In this document: one piece after another, positions 5,301-6,866 of the stretch
Position numbering within the stretch: the first letter of the stretch is position 1
Layout: each line of letters opens with the position of its first letter
Assembly: GCA_020025115.1 (NCBI GenBank)
Contig: JAHHSP010000063.1
Location: forward strand, 1 to 6,866
Length of the DNA stretch: 6,866 nucleotides
Source: Collinsella sp.
GTDB lineage: Bacteria; Actinomycetota; Coriobacteriia; Coriobacteriales; Coriobacteriaceae
Reading direction: 5' to 3'
The notes under the pieces: model-generated
What the model was told of the DNA's origin: nothing
The model's input: the letters and a program-made list of their open reading frames with translations, nothing else
Database searches by the model: none
Program-made: the position numbers and the translations under genes

Positions 5301-6866
5301 GGTGGCGGGGTCGCCGTCGAACACAGCCGCCACGCTGCCGACCGGTGTGTCGGTCCGGTTGGTAAACAATTTGGTCACGACCGCGTCGGGGTCGGCGGCG
5401 AGCGTGGCCTTCTCGGCGGTGTAGACGTCGAGGGCGTTCACCAGCGGGGTGATGTGCGCCTTGCCCACGCGCGCATACTCGTAGTGGTCGACATACCACA
5501 AGGCATGCCCGTTCGCAGATTCAAGCAGGTCGGCTCCCTCTGCGTACTTGGAAATAAGAGTCGAGGCGTCGCCATCCAAAGACGCCTTGACCGCGTCGAG
5601 GTCGGCCAGCGCCGCGGCCGTCAGATCATCCCACGTATCGAGCCAGGGACCCATCTGCTCGACCATGGCCTCCGTGCCGGCGTTGTCCCGATACGTCTTT
5701 GCGGTCTCCTGCAAGCCGCGGAAAACCTCGATCATCGCATCGCAGTCCTGAACCGTCACCGTGTCGGAAGTCAACTTGGCGCGAAAATCCGCAAGCTGGT
5801 CCTTGATCTGGCTCGACTCGCCGTTCTCCCACGTGGCGCCGCCGCCGAACATGCGCTTCATATGGTTGGAAAGCTCTCGCAGGGCATTTGACCCTTCGGT
5901 CTCGGCAGCGGAGTTGTGATCGATGTAGCTGAAGGACTTCTCCCATACCCCATCGGCATGCTGGGTCGAATCCCACAGGTTCCACGTAAAGTCAGCGGTC
6001 ATGAAGATACCCTGCTTGGAGGGTTCGGACTGCTGCATCGGGTTGATGACGACGCCTTTGACCTGACCGGGGGTCAGATCGGAACCGAGGAACTCGTTAT
6101 GCCCGCCCATATGCAGGGCGTCCTTATCGTTGTCCGAGCAGGGCCAGTTGATCCACATGAACGGGGCCACGCCGGACGTGTTCTTGAACGCAGTGGCAAA
6201 GCCGTTGTCGATCTTTCCCCACACACGTCCACCGGTGTTGATGACCTGGACGTTCTCGCCAAGATCCCTATACCAGCGCTCGCCATAGCCCATATAGTTA
6301 ACCGGGCAGAAGATGAGCGTGTCCTTGAGGCCGGGGTACTTCGGCGTGCCGTCCGGATTCTTTTCCTGCTGAAGCCCGCGCAGCCAGGCGGTGGTATCGT
6401 CGAGCAGCTTTTTGAACAGTTGGGGGTCGGTCGTGTTCTGCTGGTCGTCCGCGAGGATTGCGATCTGGCGAACACCCGCATCGATCACCTGGAGGAACTT
6501 CTCCTTCATGATCGGGAACGTGGTGTCGTAGTTCGCGGCGTTGATCGGGTTGCTCATGAAGGGGTGCAGTGCGTAGACGAAACGCACTTTGGACTTGTTG
6601 CCCGCCTCGGCAAGAGGCTTGATCTTGTGCTCGATCTCATCCGGGGTGTACTTGTCGCGCCACCGGGCGTTGTGCTTGGGATCGTCTTTGGGGGCATAGA
6701 AGTAGGCATTGAGCTTGTAGTAGCCGCCCCACTCCATCAGTGCCACGCGGTCGCGCGTGGACCAGGGATTGCCGTAGTATCCCTCGATGAAGCCGCGGGT
6801 GATGACGTCGGCATGGTCGCTGGCAACCAGGGCGCGCAGCGAGTTGTCGGGGTCTTGCTGCAGGAT
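2289..6866 (-). CDS. Cell-wall-anchored GH84 beta-N-acetylglucosaminidase (O-GlcNAcase/hyaluronidase family), multimodular; N-terminus outside window
   Basis: Predicted secreted glycosidase acting on terminal or internal beta-linked GlcNAc of host glycans. The 1525 visible residues stay in frame to base 6866, with no start in the window (ATG/GTG candidates near 6746 lie inside the catalytic domain). In visible numbering, GH84 spans about 24-338. It contains RGFIEGYYGNPW (24-35), YAPKDDP (58-64, Lys60 binds substrate in homologues) and the catalytic Asp pair D140-D141 in ILADDQQ. WINWP (Trp238, Asn240), Asp245 and INPM (Asn275) match sugar-binding positions of Clostridium NagJ. A helical region (345-495) follows. 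About six beta-sandwich modules (496-1316) come next, several clearly F5/8 type C (CBM32-like), then two FIVAR-like helical modules (1320-1386, 1392-1457) and a Gly/Ser linker. The C-terminus is LVQTG (1490-1494), a hydrophobic helix and KRRRSNV. The signal peptide and N-terminal domain must lie upstream. Fold and family are firm; the substrate is inferred. Confidence 0.93.
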   Translation of the reverse strand: MLQQDPDNSLRALVASDHADVITRGFIEGYYGNPWSTRDRVALMEWGGYYKLNAYFYAPKDDPKHNARWRDKYTPDEIEHKIKPLAEAGNKSKVRFVYALHPFMSNPINAANYDTTFPIMKEKFLQVIDAGVRQIAILADDQQNTTDPQLFKKLLDDTTAWLRGLQQEKNPDGTPKYPGLKDTLIFCPVNYMGYGERWYRDLGENVQVINTGGRVWGKIDNGFATAFKNTSGVAPFMWINWPCSDNDKDALHMGGHNEFLGSDLTPGQVKGVVINPMQQSEPSKQGIFMTADFTWNLWDSTQHADGVWEKSFSYIDHNSAAETEGSNALRELSNHMKRMFGGGATWENGESSQIKDQLADFRAKLTSDTVTVQDCDAMIEVFRGLQETAKTYRDNAGTEAMVEQMGPWLDTWDDLTAAALADLDAVKASLDGDASTLISKYAEGADLLESANGHALWYVDHYEYARVGKAHITPLVNALDVYTAEKATLAADPDAVVTKLFTNRTDTPVGSVAAVFDGDPATGAEFRTPNQVKAGDFFGMTASKPFDLTSATFIQGGGKNFFDVSKVQYLKDGQWIDIEGSREFTTSKVSVTGLDIKGVEGVRIIAVRDNRQDAWPTINEILVNEQPEENAVFTGTVSVANQESADPGRPLQNASDGRDTEAWFTHKKDEPNKHDATVQGAAVQVTFDSPETITSITFKQGGGSSDVIDSGKAYYLGSDDVWHEAGDITSDKSQTIQLAGPVTAKAIKVVNGADTAKWWRVVDLNAGFGKIEVAATATTNMPQYQNNPISNAVDGNAETKFFSSRNAAAGDYVMLSFGTSKFIDSVYIKQGDADKLGASKLYYTVDERPTADGEWTELAAPSPASEQTVTFDRVEATGVKLVASEPTDRWFQLFEFNAFERYSYSKDNLYASFDLSSTDLAARVGAGAFKTTDGAVTLPKKGDVIAVDLGSMRRDIMIGNADAQTVSNAELVWSQNGIEWTSFKGSDLVCARYVGYRATADAATVTFKALSGSYLHALAPSIVRSELPGAQTLDVTKIFDGDVATATKSSGAPSEGTKVVFDLGQERSIKSVEYFVPESSRDFIRNAVIEVADSADAEDSAWKPVLDINSDGKDADPGSEATAKQAPWMTHSKEFPGNMFVKSSDGLGETARYIRIRFTKPYAERWFEIGELRINGGEYVPLYAGGDFETAAIEQQGKTPDNLLDKSLLTSWAPATDAAGTLTYHVSNPFSADGEAFDGVRVISRSAQPGVKVRAVVYTGDLRSAFEVKTVELGTLDSVLKDLAFGKDAVAVKDIVFEWPQGVTPQISEIFLTRGIKPGLEGDIESLRGLVANAKAADTAAWTTDSVTALDKAVAAAEEALKAPESLAYQQIADLKAGIEAALSSPVLRYAGPELQQLVDGAVADGSKFTPESWKAYQDALDAAKMGLENAANLPQAEGERLAQELKDAFDALVEKADQGGSESGQSGSGSAGNDGNGSAAKPGSTSDKLVQTGDDSLMLIGGTIVAAVALVGAGIALKRRRSNV
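2496..2909 (-). repeat. Two tandem FIVAR-like helical modules in the GH84 protein
   Basis: Two segments of about 66 residues (genome 2709-2909 and 2496-2693) are Ala/Leu/Glu-rich and predicted helical. Each has the spaced pattern seen in FIVAR modules: LRGLVANAKA ... TDSVTALDKAVAAAEEAL in the first, and LQQLVDGAVA ... PESWKAYQDALDAAK in the second. Each ends with a third helix (IADLKAGIEAAL; LAQELKDAFDALVEK). Such modules are common stalks in Gram-positive surface glycosidases and often sit just before the wall anchor, as here. Confidence 0.75.
2919..5381 (-). repeat. Tandem beta-sandwich (F5/8 type C / CBM32-like) modules of the GH84 protein
   Basis: Approximate module limits in genome coordinates are 4989-5381, 4539-4979, 4167-4538, 3792-4166, 3336-3791 and 2919-3335. 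Modules 1, 2, 3, 5 and 6 show the family pattern of a FDGD/SDGR/VDGN/FDGD/LDKS turn followed by a beta-rich core. Modules 1-3 also share a Phe/Ile-x-Gln-Gly-(Gly/Asp) strand (FIQGGG, FKQGGG, IKQGD). Module 4 lacks the turn motif and is the least certain; I infer a sandwich fold from its length and from VDLGS ... NGIEWTSF. CBM32 modules generally bind terminal galactose or GlcNAc. The DNA copies are diverged, so this is domain-level repetition and not a DNA repeat. Confidence 0.65.

Noticed and set aside
4941..5891. Plus-strand open frame of 316 codons antisense to the GH84 gene
   Set aside because: It has the same shadow character, no ribosome-binding site of note, and no homology that I recognise.
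6744..6746. GTG as the start codon of the GH84 gene
   Set aside because: The frame stays open upstream to the window edge and encodes RGFIEGYYGNPW, a conserved GH84 active-site strand. The true start must lie beyond base 6866.

Overview
This GC-rich window carries three genes, all read from the minus strand, so gene order runs from high to low coordinates. First is a very large sortase-anchored glycoside hydrolase of family GH84 (2289-6866; its N-terminus lies outside the window). Next is prfA, peptide chain release factor 1 (818-1885), and then prmC, the glutamine methyltransferase that modifies release factors (1-577; its C-terminus lies outside). The GC-rich coding, an LPXTG-like 'LVQTG' anchor, the RF1 sequence and a PrmC with a long acidic insertion suggest a Gram-positive host-associated actinobacterium. 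Coriobacteriia of the Collinsella type is my best guess. That placement is inference; no database search was possible.

Region by region: (a) 1-577 is the N-terminal part of prmC. (b) 578-817 is an intergenic region with a good minus-strand intrinsic terminator just after prfA and a two-copy imperfect direct repeat. (c) 818-1885 is a full-length RF1 with its codon-recognition PxT tripeptide and the GGQ catalytic motif. (d) 1886-2288 is a 403-base stretch with no conventional gene. It holds a candidate prfA promoter, an 8-codon leader ORF with a strong Shine-Dalgarno sequence that ends in UAG, a GC-rich hairpin, and the terminator of the upstream hydrolase gene. (e) 2289-6866 is the GH84 enzyme, followed by a helical region, about six beta-sandwich (F5/8 type C / CBM32-like) modules, two FIVAR-like helical modules, a Gly/Ser linker and a cell-wall sorting signal.

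How the genes fit together: prfA and prmC are a classic functional pair, since PrmC methylates the Gln of the GGQ motif in RF1 and RF2. The GH84 protein is an unrelated surface enzyme, predicted to remove or cleave beta-linked N-acetylglucosamine on host mucins, glycoproteins or hyaluronan-like glycans.

The most interesting candidate is the prfA leader. A mini-ORF with a strong ribosome-binding site terminates at UAG, a codon that RF1 reads and RF2 does not. It lies in the same frame as prfA, and the next in-frame stop is a UAA fused to prfA's own Shine-Dalgarno sequence (TAAGGAG). This arrangement could let low RF1 activity raise prfA translation by UAG readthrough or stalling, analogous in logic to the prfB (RF2) UGA frameshift. 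It is a hypothesis from sequence layout only.
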